64,000 nucleotides of DNA from Micrasema longulum (lineage: Eukaryota > Arthropoda > Insecta > Trichoptera > Brachycentridae): assembly GCA_022494885.1 (NCBI GenBank), contig JAGVSM010003712.1, positions 1 to 64,000 of the forward strand, read 5' to 3'. Position 1 is the first letter of the stretch; each line of letters opens with the position of its first letter. The position numbers were made by a program, and so were the translations under genes. The notes below the pieces were generated by a model. That model saw only the letters and a list, made by a program, of their open reading frames with translations. It was not told the DNA's origin and made no database searches. Of the stretch, positions 55,945 through 64,000 are shown one piece after another.

Positions 55945-56995
55945 ATAACAATATTTGGCTGATTTTTAATGCGCCATTTTTGGGAAAAATCCCCTCAAGG
56001 GCGCTGTTTCGGATTCGTGTGTATTTTGATTCAAGAGTCAAACCATTCTATCCTTTGAAGTCCGGTGACCTTGTGTTGATTTCCACTGTCCCTGACGTCT
56101 TTTCCGGCGGTAAGTCAAGAAAGTATAAGTACTTCTTACAATACTGCAACGAACAGCACACGAAAAAAGCATCTTAAAAATCGATCTAAGATAACGATCC
56201 AGTTCTATCCTTGAACAAGTGCCAAAGGAAAGAAAACACATCGACACATTTATTATACCGCATATCGAAAACCAATCGAGCATACACCCTTTTTCGATGA
56301 ACTTGTTTTGGGAAAAGGCAGCCCTTGCTTACAGTTCCAAAGCTTTGAAAGAAATATGAACAGGCGCTTTAAAATTTTATACATAAACTTGCGTTCTAAC
56401 TAAACTAACATTACGCATTATATTTTCTGATTTTAAAATTGAGGGTGTGATAAACGAAAGAAGTCAGATTTCAATTGAGATCTGAAATGACTGGGACTGT
56501 CGATGATTCGCAAGTACGAAGGTAATTGGTTCCAGGCAGAGGAGCCGATCCTCGAACCTAGTGTTCGGGCAGCGCCAGATTTCGACAAGTTTTCCTCTGC
56601 CTGAATCAAATGCTGACCTATGAGTGAATATTCCCCGATACAGAGGTCCGATTGGTATCACGGAGACATTTCATGAATGTATTTGAAAACTGTGCAGCAA
56701 AGCTTATATTTTATTCGATCTAGGCTTTTTAACAAATACAAATCTCGACGATGTTGTGAGATGTGAGAATATTTTTTATTCGTGTAATAAGCTTTGCTGC
56801 GGCAAAAAACAAAAGGCAAAAACAGATTGATGTTTGTCAGTTTAGTATTTTAGGAGATTTGCGTATATTTCATTACAGTTATCTAGACGCGAGGCGGCAT
56901 AAGAAATTCCGGATCCCGCAAATTCCGAGGGATCCCGCACACGTAATCTTGAACCGAGGAGATCAGAAAACCACCTTGATATTTAGAGATCGGTA
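55945..56995 (-). mobile_element. L2/CR1-like LINE, end of pol and 3' end, with insertion
   Basis: Minus strand pieces SYAASRLDNCNEIYANLLKY, LITRIKNI, SAFDSGRGKLVE follow the order of 35715-36390. The terminal hairpin (ATGGCGCATTAAAAATCAG, GCGCCCTTGAGGGGA) lies at 55955-56004, separated from the rest by the insert at 56005-56362. Confidence 0.75.
56005..56362. mobile_element. 358-bp insertion with TG...CA ends and 5-bp target duplication
   Basis: It starts TGTTTCGGATTC, ends ATATGAACA and is flanked by GGCGC at 56000-56004 and 56363-56367. TG...CA ends with 5-bp duplications are typical of LTR elements. One plus-strand frame reads KSGDLVLIS and FSGGKSRKY, similar to the C-terminal part of Ty3/gypsy integrases, so it may be a solo LTR or an internal remnant. 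Confidence 0.55.
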
Positions 56996-56997
56996 GC

Positions 56998-57220
56998 CCT
57001 TATACGGACTCTGTTGGCTTAAGGTCTTAACTCTTTTTTGGAATATTAAAAAAATATTACATTTTAGATAAACTGTCTGAGAGATGTCTGACGCTTATAT
57101 CAGCTACATCTACTAGAAAAAGTCATTATATACAAGCAGGGCGTAAAATTCGGTAAATGCACATTTGCGGTTGCAGACCCTATGGGATGGAAAGCTCTCC
57201 CAGTAGAAGTGCGAAACCGT
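56998..57220 (+). mobile_element. L2-like LINE fragment, same subfamily as 37535
   Basis: TACGGACTCTGTTGGCTTAAG, ATCAGCTACATCTACTAG, TGCACATTTGCGGTTGCAG, GGGATGGAAAGCTCTCCCAG, GAAGTGCGAAACC. Confidence 0.65.
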
Positions 57221-57394
57221 AAATGCACCAAACATCGTTATGTCGTATTGTGGAACGGCGTGTTCAGAAGCTATCTGGTGCGTACCACTTCTATGTATTT
57301 TATATGGTTAGAATCACACTGTACTCAGGTGGTGTGTCGTGGCGCGACGGGTTTTTGAAATTGTGCAATCCTTATGTATTTAATTATGATTTCA

Positions 57395-57890
57395 AACAAA
57401 CAAACCATCACACCGTTCCCTCGTAGGAGAGGGCAAAGAGGATAAAAAGCTATATCACACTGTCCTGGCATACATACTCCGCTTCCTCTACATTCTACAT
57501 CTTCTAATGCACGCACCCCGATTATTCCGACTTTCGACTTGCCCATCTTCAATATTTGTTAGATTTAATCGTTTCACGTCTTTCTCGGTCTTCCTCGTTT
57601 TCTGCATCCATCAATATTTGCGTCGTAAATCTTTTTAACCGTTCTTTTGTTGTATTCGCTTTACATGTCCAAACCAACGCAGAGCTCCTTTCTTGATTTT
57701 GTCTTACATTAGTACCGATTTCGACATTTGTGCATCTATCGTACCAAACATTCTTCTGAGAGATCGCATTTCGGCAGCATTTAGCTTATTTTTACATTTT
57801 TTTTACAATTGCATACTTCGCTCCCACACACAAGGGTCGGAACTCCATTGTGAACTGATAGTTTTGCCTCCTGCGACAAACAAAGGCTTA
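57395..57890 (-). mobile_element. RTE-type LINE, end of pol
   Basis: Minus strand: GCAGGAGGCAAAACTATCAG, GCGTTGGTTTGGACATGTAA, GATGGATGCAGAAAACGAGG, GATATAGCTTTTTATCCTC, in the order of the reference copy at 47830-48515. Many frameshifts. Confidence 0.75.
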
Positions 57891-58322
57891 CTAAAGATTC
57901 GAACGCACTGTAAATGCCTCTATATTCAGGTCTGTTTTTCATGTCGTTCATATAAATTTTTTGGGTTTTATACCCCTGACATATTATGCTACCTGCAGTA
58001 GCTTATAATGTGTGAGTATGTGTACTGTATGAGAAGGTGTGCAGATGTGTGCGTGGAGGGGTCTTCATTGTACAGCCTCCCCCAATACACAGGTGCCCTT
58101 AGGTCCTTAGGTGAACACTAATGTCCAAAATTATTAAATAAAAAAAACACATAATAACACAAGCGAATAGATTTATTGAATCGCGAATTCGTGACCCGAT
58201 CATTAGTAATTTATTTAGGTATTGAAAAAATGAGGACTCAACTTTTTGAAACTTCAATTTAAATAGTTTAGTAAAGTAAGCGTAAATTATTCAAACAAAC
58301 CATCCAGGACGTTTCTCCGTAA

Positions 58323-58528
58323 AATAATAATAATAATATTTGGCTGATTTATATAGCGCCATTTTTGTAAAAATCACCTCAAGGGCGCTTTACAATTGTA
58401 TACCTAAACTTACATTCTAACTAAACTTAAGTGATATATTATATTTCCAGATTTAAAATTGAGAGTATGATAGTCTAAAGAAGGGGGATTTTAGTTGGGA
58501 TCTGAGCTGACTGGGACTGTCGATGATG
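58323..58528 (-). repeat. L2-like LINE 3' end
   Basis: (ATA)n, TTTGGCTGATTTATATAGCG, CACCTCAAGGGCGCTTTAC, then unique 3'UTR down to GGGACTGTCGATGAT, which codes IIDSP in the reading direction. Confidence 0.75.
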
Positions 58529-58650
58529 TGAGGGTAGGCAGAGAGGATAGAACGCTATATCACTTTGTCTTTGCATACCGATCTCGCTTTCTCTACATTC
58601 GTAGATCTTCTTATGCACGCGCGCCGATTATTCCGACTGTTGACATGTCC
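58529..58650 (-). mobile_element. RTE-type LINE 3' fragment
   Basis: GTAGGCAGAGAGGATAGAAC, CTTTCTCTACATTCGTAG, CGATTATTCCGACTGTTGAC correspond to the end of the pol at 57395-57550. Confidence 0.65.
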
Positions 58651-58699
58651 ACCTTTAAATATTTCGATCATTTTCTTAAATTCAAGGCTCCCGAATAAA

Positions 58700-59065
58700 A
58701 GTAAAAAAAGAACTTCAGCCCAATGAGAAATTGGATACAATTTTTTTTTTCTTGCGCGCGGTAAAAATAAGAGCATTGAATTGTCTTGCATAGTTTATCA
58801 AACACACACTCACCCTGTTCATAAACCCACCCTCACACACATATTCACATACCTATCAAAACCACACTCCACTCGCTTACCCACGCATCCTCACACACAA
58901 AAACTCGCACACATGCACTTCTACATCTACATATAACTGAACTGGATTTTTATAATTGTATTTATGTGGAAAACTGATTTGGCTTTATTTGATGTTTTTT
59001 TTATAAAGCTGTGTATATTTTTTGTATTGCTGTTGTTTTTCTGAATAAAAAAAAAATTTGAAAAA
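58700..59065 (+). repeat. LINE 3' region with CA-rich stretch
   Basis: AACTTCAGCCCAATGAGAAA, CTTGCGCGCGGTAAAAAT (as in 45505-45570), a CACACA-rich part at 58800-58920 and a TGAATAAAAAAAAAA tail. Confidence 0.5.
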
Positions 59066-59139
59066 TTTAAAAGTTTAAAAAAATATTAAAAATGTACGAA
59101 AAAAATATATATAAAAAAGAACTACTTTGAACGACGTTC

Positions 59140-59290
59140 ATATGAACCAACCAATGATATGAGAGCTGTGAAGGAAATCAGGTTTGTTTACCGTAAACAA
59201 ACCAATCGGGAGAACTGACGGAGAAGAACCTCTGACGCCATACGAGTTATTTCAGAAATACACAACTTGAAAAAATCATAGCGCTGATAA
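59140..59290. repeat. Fragment related to the 9376-9790 MITE family
   Basis: AAACCAATCGGGAGAACTGA and, inverted, TATTATCAGCGCTATGATT match blocks of 46115-46300 and 9440-9490. Confidence 0.35.
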
Positions 59291-59299
59291 TAAGATATA

Positions 59300-59760
59300 T
59301 ATATGTATTTGGATAATTTGCAAAGAGCGATTTTTTTGAAAATCACCCTAAGTGCGCTGTATAATAAATAAATATCCCAGCACGTCTTGCAGCTACACAG
59401 CGCGTGGACGGATGGGATTCTAGTTCGTCGTCTCCAATTATGCTATATTACAATTATGATATTTAGGAGATAGATTTCAGCACGTCTTGCAGCTACAGAG
59501 CGCATGGACAAAAATAAATCTAGCCCCTATTTACATTTTTTTTTATTTGACAATGAAGTTTAGAGTTTTAGTGATATTTTAAAAAATGAAATAAAAAACA
59601 TATTTATAAAAATAGAAGTTAGGTAACAACAAGTCTACACCCCATTTACTAAATTTAGATATTTGATAGTTAATAACATGTACCTACTGAAGCCAAATTG
59701 CTAATCGTCTTGCAGCTACAAAGTGCATGGACGAGTGAAATTCTAGCAACTTAAAATTGT
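59300..59760 (-). repeat. Tandem-3'UTR LINE, 3-4 units plus 3' hairpin
   Basis: GGATAATTTGCAAAGAGCG, CACCCTAAGTGCGCTG, then AGCACGTCTTGCAGCTACAC, AGCACGTCTTGCAGCTACAG, TCGTCTTGCAGCTACAAAG units. Confidence 0.75.
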
Positions 59761-60239
59761 CAATAAATTTACAAAAATAAACATTGAGCATAGTAGTAAA
59801 TTTGTAAGTCTAAAAGATATCTAAAAACATTTTTTTAAAAAACACTGCTCTTCCTAAACTACACTAATCACCGAGTGATAAACATGTTTGAAATCAGAGC
59901 AGAGCGTCTATGTCGGGGAGTTGAGGGTTAACGTACATAGGAAAAGCCTTCTGATTTTGTCTGTAGGTGGCACATAATATTACAATAATTCATTCAAGTG
60001 TATTAGTAACGTGCGCAATTTAGATTACAACGACAACAAAGGCCACATTTTACTTTTTTATTTCAGTACACAATGTACACATGTATTGTTGTGTATGGAA
60101 ACATTCAACTATGTTCCTATTAATACGGAATGTTGTCATGTTGATACCTACTACGTTCCTACGATTTAATAAAAAGAATGGCACAAATTGATACAATTTT
60201 AAGATATTATTAATTGAATCCGCATAAAATATCATGAAA
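59761..60239. other. Unassigned intergenic stretch
   Basis: No recognisable gene or repeat. Confidence 0.35.
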
Positions 60240-60995
60240 ACAAAACTTTGTTATTTATTTATATATTTATTAATTTGGGAAATCATACAGTCTTTAAATA
60301 AAACAAGGTACAAAAGAACAATAAAAAAAAGTAAGACCAATTACAGATTTCACACTAATTTATTATGAATGCAGGAGGAGAGGGGAAAAATAATTAAATT
60401 CTAAAAAAGTAAAAATATGAATATTAAATAGAAAGTACGTAAAAGGGAGAAGACATTGTATAGCTCCAACTCTACTTTCCTCCCCCTCTGGAAGCAGAGG
60501 CTTCCATGAACATTTATATTTATATTTTTGTAAAAATTAACAACCAACATTAATTCATTAGATGCAGGTAATAGATGTTCATATGAATAAGTATAAATTA
60601 AGAGTTGAAATCAAAAGTTAAAGTTAAAATTAAAATCAAAAGTAAAAATTCAAATTCAAATTCAAAAGTCAAGCAGGAGATAAATTTCAAATGTCTTTAA
60701 CACATCTAATAAAAATATGGTATTTACAATGTAATATGTCGATGTCACTAAAACTGTCATTATAGGTAATCTGTATTCTTCGAAGAGTCCTATTTTTCAA
60801 ATAATTAGTCATTGAGTTAGGAATGTCGAAGAGTACAGATTGACGAGTTCTACGGACAGGGACTCGATATGACATGCCTCTTACAATTTCTGGGCTATCA
60901 ATTAGGTTATTAACAATTTTGTAGAGAAAGCTTATATCCAACATGGTACGCCGAGTTGCGAGATTTTGAACCTTGAGAAAAATAAAATTATTGGT
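60240..60995 (-). mobile_element. Jockey/R1-like LINE, end of pol with 3' tail
   Basis: Minus strand frame: KVQNLATRRTMLDISFLYKI, VNNLIDSPEIV, RTRQSVLFDIPNSMTNYLKN, then a stop at 60687. The 3'UTR contains GGAAGCCTCTGCTTCCAG and a TAAATAAATAAC-type tail at 60250. Confidence 0.7.
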
Positions 60996-61001
60996 CAATA
61001 T

Positions 61002-61441
61002 GTTTCTTTTTTGGGTGATACCGTGTGTGTTGGATATGTTCCGACGTTTCGGCGTCGTCTAATTTATAATAAAATCGTAATTTAAGATTGTCGTCTTTGT
61101 TTATGTTATTTGGGTGTCTGTGTATTTCAATTATAGATACCGGACATTTTCTCGCCTTCGATCCGAAAAATTCACATAAACCCAGTTATTACAGTGCACG
61201 AATAACAAAAGACACCTAAATAACTTAAACAAAGACAACGGGCTTAAATTAAACTCAACATAGTTCCCAGCACTACAAACTACAAAAATGAAAAGAAATG
61301 TGCCTACTGCCGACTGCGACACGGTACAAATTACAAGCACTTAAATACATACACTAAGTTTATACTGAAGATGGCTCCTGCAATGGTAGCCGAAACGTCG
61401 GAACAAATCCAACACACACGGTATCACCCAAAAAAGAAACA
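61002..61441. mobile_element. 440-bp element with 52-bp terminal inverted repeats
   Basis: Left end GTTTCTTTTTTGGGTGATAC, CGTGTGTGTTGGAT; the right end is its near-exact reverse complement. A second inverted pair lies inside (61085-61115 with 61210-61240). Next to the right TIR is CTGAAGATGG...AGCCGAAACGTCGG, reminiscent of hammerhead-type motifs of Penelope-like elements. Confidence 0.75.
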
Positions 61442-61499
61442 TCGATAACAGTGACCCTGAAAACCTTCGGACCCATTTGTTTTTAGTGTTGGACAATTT

Positions 61500-61960
61500 T
61501 ATAATTTTTTAAGAACACTGGGGTTTGAACCTACAGTAGGGTCGCAATGAATAACATCTTGATGGAGGGTGTGACTCTATAAAATGCTGCGAACGTCCAG
61601 TTTCATTCCATCGCCAACACCACTGACTAGTCCAAGTCGCAAACCCTGGGCAATGGGATCACACTCATATCGGTGTGATCACAGCAGATAACGAGAGGAT
61701 GAAAGGCTAGTTTATGGCGTCTGAAAACCAGAACCAACCAGCTAAGGAAAGGTAACCCCGACAGAAAAATCCAGTAGAGAAGGCGAGTACATCCGATAAG
61801 CAGTTGTGTTGACTGCGGAGTAACGCAGGACCGTAATGCTTTCGCTGTTGTGATCGCCAACGTCGGGGAGACCTGACAAGGCACCGCAAGAAGAAGGCAA
61901 GAACTCTACTACAGCTTCAGGAAAGCATTCTTCTTATCGTCTTATCGTTTTTTATTTAGA
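61500..61960. other. Unassigned GC-richer stretch
   Basis: 61610-61900 is GC-richer than average with no long frame and no match to other repeats here. It may be an old element. Confidence 0.3.
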
Positions 61961-61967
61961 AAACATT

Positions 61968-62260
61968 TTTATTTTATTTGGGAAATCAACAGTTCTACAT
62001 ACATATTTAAAGTAAACAAACAGATATAGTGTATAAACTTGTTCTCTAAATCATTTGAATAAATCCGTAGCATGTGACAACAAAATAAATTATTTTAATT
62101 AAATTACAAATTTAAAAGAATCACTATGTAAATCGCCCTTGAGGTATTTTGTTACGAAAATTTCACTATATAAGTTATCCATAATAATAATAATAATAAA
62201 AAAACTCTGAACTAATAACAGATTTCCACAAAGTATACAAAGTATTACCTACCTATATTA
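61968..62260 (-). repeat. LINE 3' tail interrupted by an L2-like insertion
   Basis: The left part (to 62039) and right part (from 62210) together equal 24125-24225. The L2-like piece lies between. Confidence 0.7.
62040..62209 (+). mobile_element. L2-like LINE 3' end, 170-bp insertion
   Basis: TTCTCTAAATCATTTGAATAA to CGCCCTTGAGGTATTTTG, AAGTTATCCATAATAATAAT: the last 170 bp of the element at 37535-38025. AACT flanks it on both sides. Confidence 0.75.
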
Positions 62261-62399
62261 AATTACTAATTTATACAATATCTATGGTATTTTTGAGATA
62301 TTAATTAACTTTGTTTTATGAACCACTTTATTCATTTATACAACCGACTAGTTTCTGCAACAGCACGTTGCCCTCTTCGTGGATATTTAAAGACTAAAC

Positions 62400-63133
62400 C
62401 AGTGTTGCCAATGCCAATTTTCCAAATTCCCCAAAAATCTAGATCAAATTACCCAAATGGGGAGAAAACAAAGTCCCGATTGCCCACAAATTCGCTATAT
62501 AATTGTCTCGTTAAAAAAGGACAGTTTTAATCAAATATCCATACAATAACATGAAATACAAACTGGCTAGAATAGCGAGGGCCTACCACCGGTAACTTTG
62601 CCATTTATGTACATATAATATTACAATATTTATTAATTCAAACAAAATAGACTTAAGGTCTAATCATTCTTGATATTTCGAGGGGACGTTTGTGGGTTCT
62701 TAAGAAGAATTTATACAAATTTAGTTAATAACCTACCTTGGGATTATTTTGCGCTTTTTTATCAACAACTTTTAACAATCATTTATAAATTTTTGCACAA
62801 AAAAATAAAACAAAACGTAAGCAGTCATTTGTACTAGTACCTAATGGGCTCATTCGACTGTCATTGTTTCCATTTTCCGTTAAAAAGGGGACCCCGAATT
62901 ATTATTTAAAGTGGATGTTGTGTTGCTATTAAAAAATATCGATTTCATTCATCATAATTGATGTTTTAATGACTTACCGTCAAACTGTAGATATGTAAGC
63001 TTAAGATAAATTAATAAATGGTGCAATGTTAAAATCCCCGCATTTTCCCCGCATAATACCATTTCCTACAAAATCCCCAATCCAGTTGAGATTCCCCGCA
63101 GTTTGGGGAATTCCCCACAAATTGGCAACCCTG
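62400..63133. mobile_element. hAT-like non-autonomous element with 8-bp target duplication
   Basis: Ends CAGTGTTGCCAAT and ATTGGCAACCCTG are inverted repeats of the hAT type. Exact duplications GACTAAAC lie at 62392-62399 and 63134-63141. It is 734 bp and has no transposase frame. Confidence 0.85.
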
Positions 63134-63144
63134 GACTAAACATA

Positions 63145-63328
63145 CAAGGTATATAAAAGAAACATTGAACAGATTAGTGGGTGTCAATGAGGATAAGGGA
63201 GGGGGTAAGTCTACGATGTATGCAAGAAAAGCGATTTGCTTATGAATGTTGATAAATCGAAAGTGATGGTTTTTGAAAGGGATGAAAATATAACTAAATG
63301 TGAGATCAGTGTGAACGGGGATATTTAA
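63145..63328 (+). mobile_element. RTE-type LINE fragment, pol middle
   Basis: Reads DLLMNVDKSKVMVFERDENI, TKCEISVNGDI, matching and extending upstream the start of 47830-48515. Confidence 0.65.
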
Positions 63329-63329
63329 C

Positions 63330-63805
63330 CCAGATCCTTAACATTCGATGCTCGTATCAGATTCTGGTCATTCATTTTGTAGCGAAAAAAATGAGTTTTT
63401 TGGGCCCTAGTGAAGGACGTGACCGAACACTTGGAAACATTAAAGCTAAGTTTGTTTCGCCTTCCCCATTCCGATATATTAGATATATCCGCTTGGAGAA
63501 GACAAAAATTGTCAGAAGTTGTCACTTTTAAGAATGGTTTTAAGTCATCCGCAAACAACAGAAAACGCGAGTTAAAAATTACATTTTTAATATTATTAAT
63601 GAAATTTGAGAACAACAATGGACCCAGGTTAGAGCCTTGCGGGACACCCAAGAAAGTATGGAAACACTCTGACGTGAATAGACCGTAGTAGACGTATTGG
63701 TTTCTGTTTTGGAGTTAGCTCGCCATTAATTTTAACATACCATCCGAGAAACCGATCTCATACAGCTTATTTAATAAGACGTCATGGTCGACAGTTGTAG
63801 TTTTA
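63330..63805 (-). mobile_element. Reverse transcriptase core of a jockey/L2-like LINE
   Basis: Minus strand: TVDHDVLLNKLYEIGFSDG, then GVPQGSNLGPLLFSNFINNI and FLLFADDLKPF (the catalytic Y/F-x-DD box reads FADD), ISEWGRRNKLSFNVSKC. Frameshift near 63690. It is cut at 63805 by the SINE. Confidence 0.85.
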
Positions 63806-63814
63806 AGACCTCGA

Positions 63815-64000
63815 AGATGGTAGACGAATGCGCCAACCACTGTACTACGAGGTGGATTTATCTCCACTCATTGACTTTTATAAAATTTTTATTTTAATTT
63901 TCAAGTTCAAATAATTTTTTTATAAAAGGCTACTTGGCCATCGAAAATCGGTAGAGACGAAAATACTCGTTCAGGATTTTGGTTCAATTTCACACACGTA
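63815..64000 (-). repeat. SINE family A with upstream module, running off the window
   Basis: Minus strand: tRNA head partly visible (TTGGCGCATTCGTCTACCAT, CTTCGAGG) at 63815-63855. The module upstream (GAGTGGAGATAAATCC, ACGAGTATTTTCG, GTGTGTGAAATTGAACC) reaches the window end. Confidence 0.5.

Noticed and set aside
57223..57426. 67-codon plus-strand ORF between two LINE fragments
   Set aside because: It begins at the end of an L2-like fragment and ends inside an antisense RTE fragment; no independent evidence of coding.
63410..63688. 92-codon plus-strand ORF
   Set aside because: Antisense of the reverse-transcriptase core at 63330-63805.

Overview
The window is nuclear DNA of an animal, most probably an insect. 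It is AT-rich, its genes are split by GT-AG introns, and most of it is transposable-element debris. The protein sequence of the one well-known gene, pyruvate carboxylase, reads like insect pyruvate carboxylase (the [11 protein letters not shown] and [12 protein letters not shown] stretches match what I remember of the fly enzyme). I cannot place the order.

Layout. Positions 1-12.85 kb hold the 3' half of a pyruvate carboxylase gene on the + strand: twelve exons (2009-11387) encode the whole carboxyltransferase, allosteric and biotin-carrier part and end in a normal stop, followed by a long 3'UTR. The biotin carboxylase half lies to the left of the window. Its introns carry LINE, SINE and MITE copies. 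Positions 12.85-17.1 kb are intergenic. A second gene runs on the - strand from about 22 kb to 17.1 kb and converges on pyruvate carboxylase. I built it from three coding exons (20563-19388, 19092-18958, 17381-17307). It encodes about 461 residues: a short cytosolic N-terminus, a membrane segment, a long Ser/Thr/Pro-rich and acidic loop, a second membrane segment and a short acidic tail. I do not recognise the family. A TIR transposon ends 18 bp before its first coding exon.

From 22 kb to 64 kb I find no complete gene. There is one candidate first coding exon with a promoter-like region (34.4-34.67 kb, + strand) and one 63-codon ORF (25.6 kb, - strand). The rest is repeats: (1) RTE-type LINE fragments whose C-terminus reads GHVKSR...RRACM...; (2) L2/CR1-like LINEs ending in a short GCGCC...GGCGC hairpin plus (ATT)n; (3) jockey/R1-like LINE fragments ending in TAAATAAA tails; (4) a LINE whose 3'UTR is a tandem array built around CTGTAGCTGCAAGACGTGCT; (5) two main tRNA-derived SINE families, one of which carries a conserved module upstream of its tRNA head; (6) fold-back elements with arms of about 170 bp; (7) several TIR/MITE families, including a hAT-like element with a clean 8-bp target duplication; (8) fragments resembling mariner, Helitron and Penelope-type repeats.

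The two genes have no evident functional link. Pyruvate carboxylase is a mitochondrial anaplerotic enzyme and the other product is a predicted membrane protein. The most notable observations are the unassigned two-pass membrane protein, the MITE abutting its splice acceptor, the composite SINE, the nested insertions that give relative ages, and the palindromic families.
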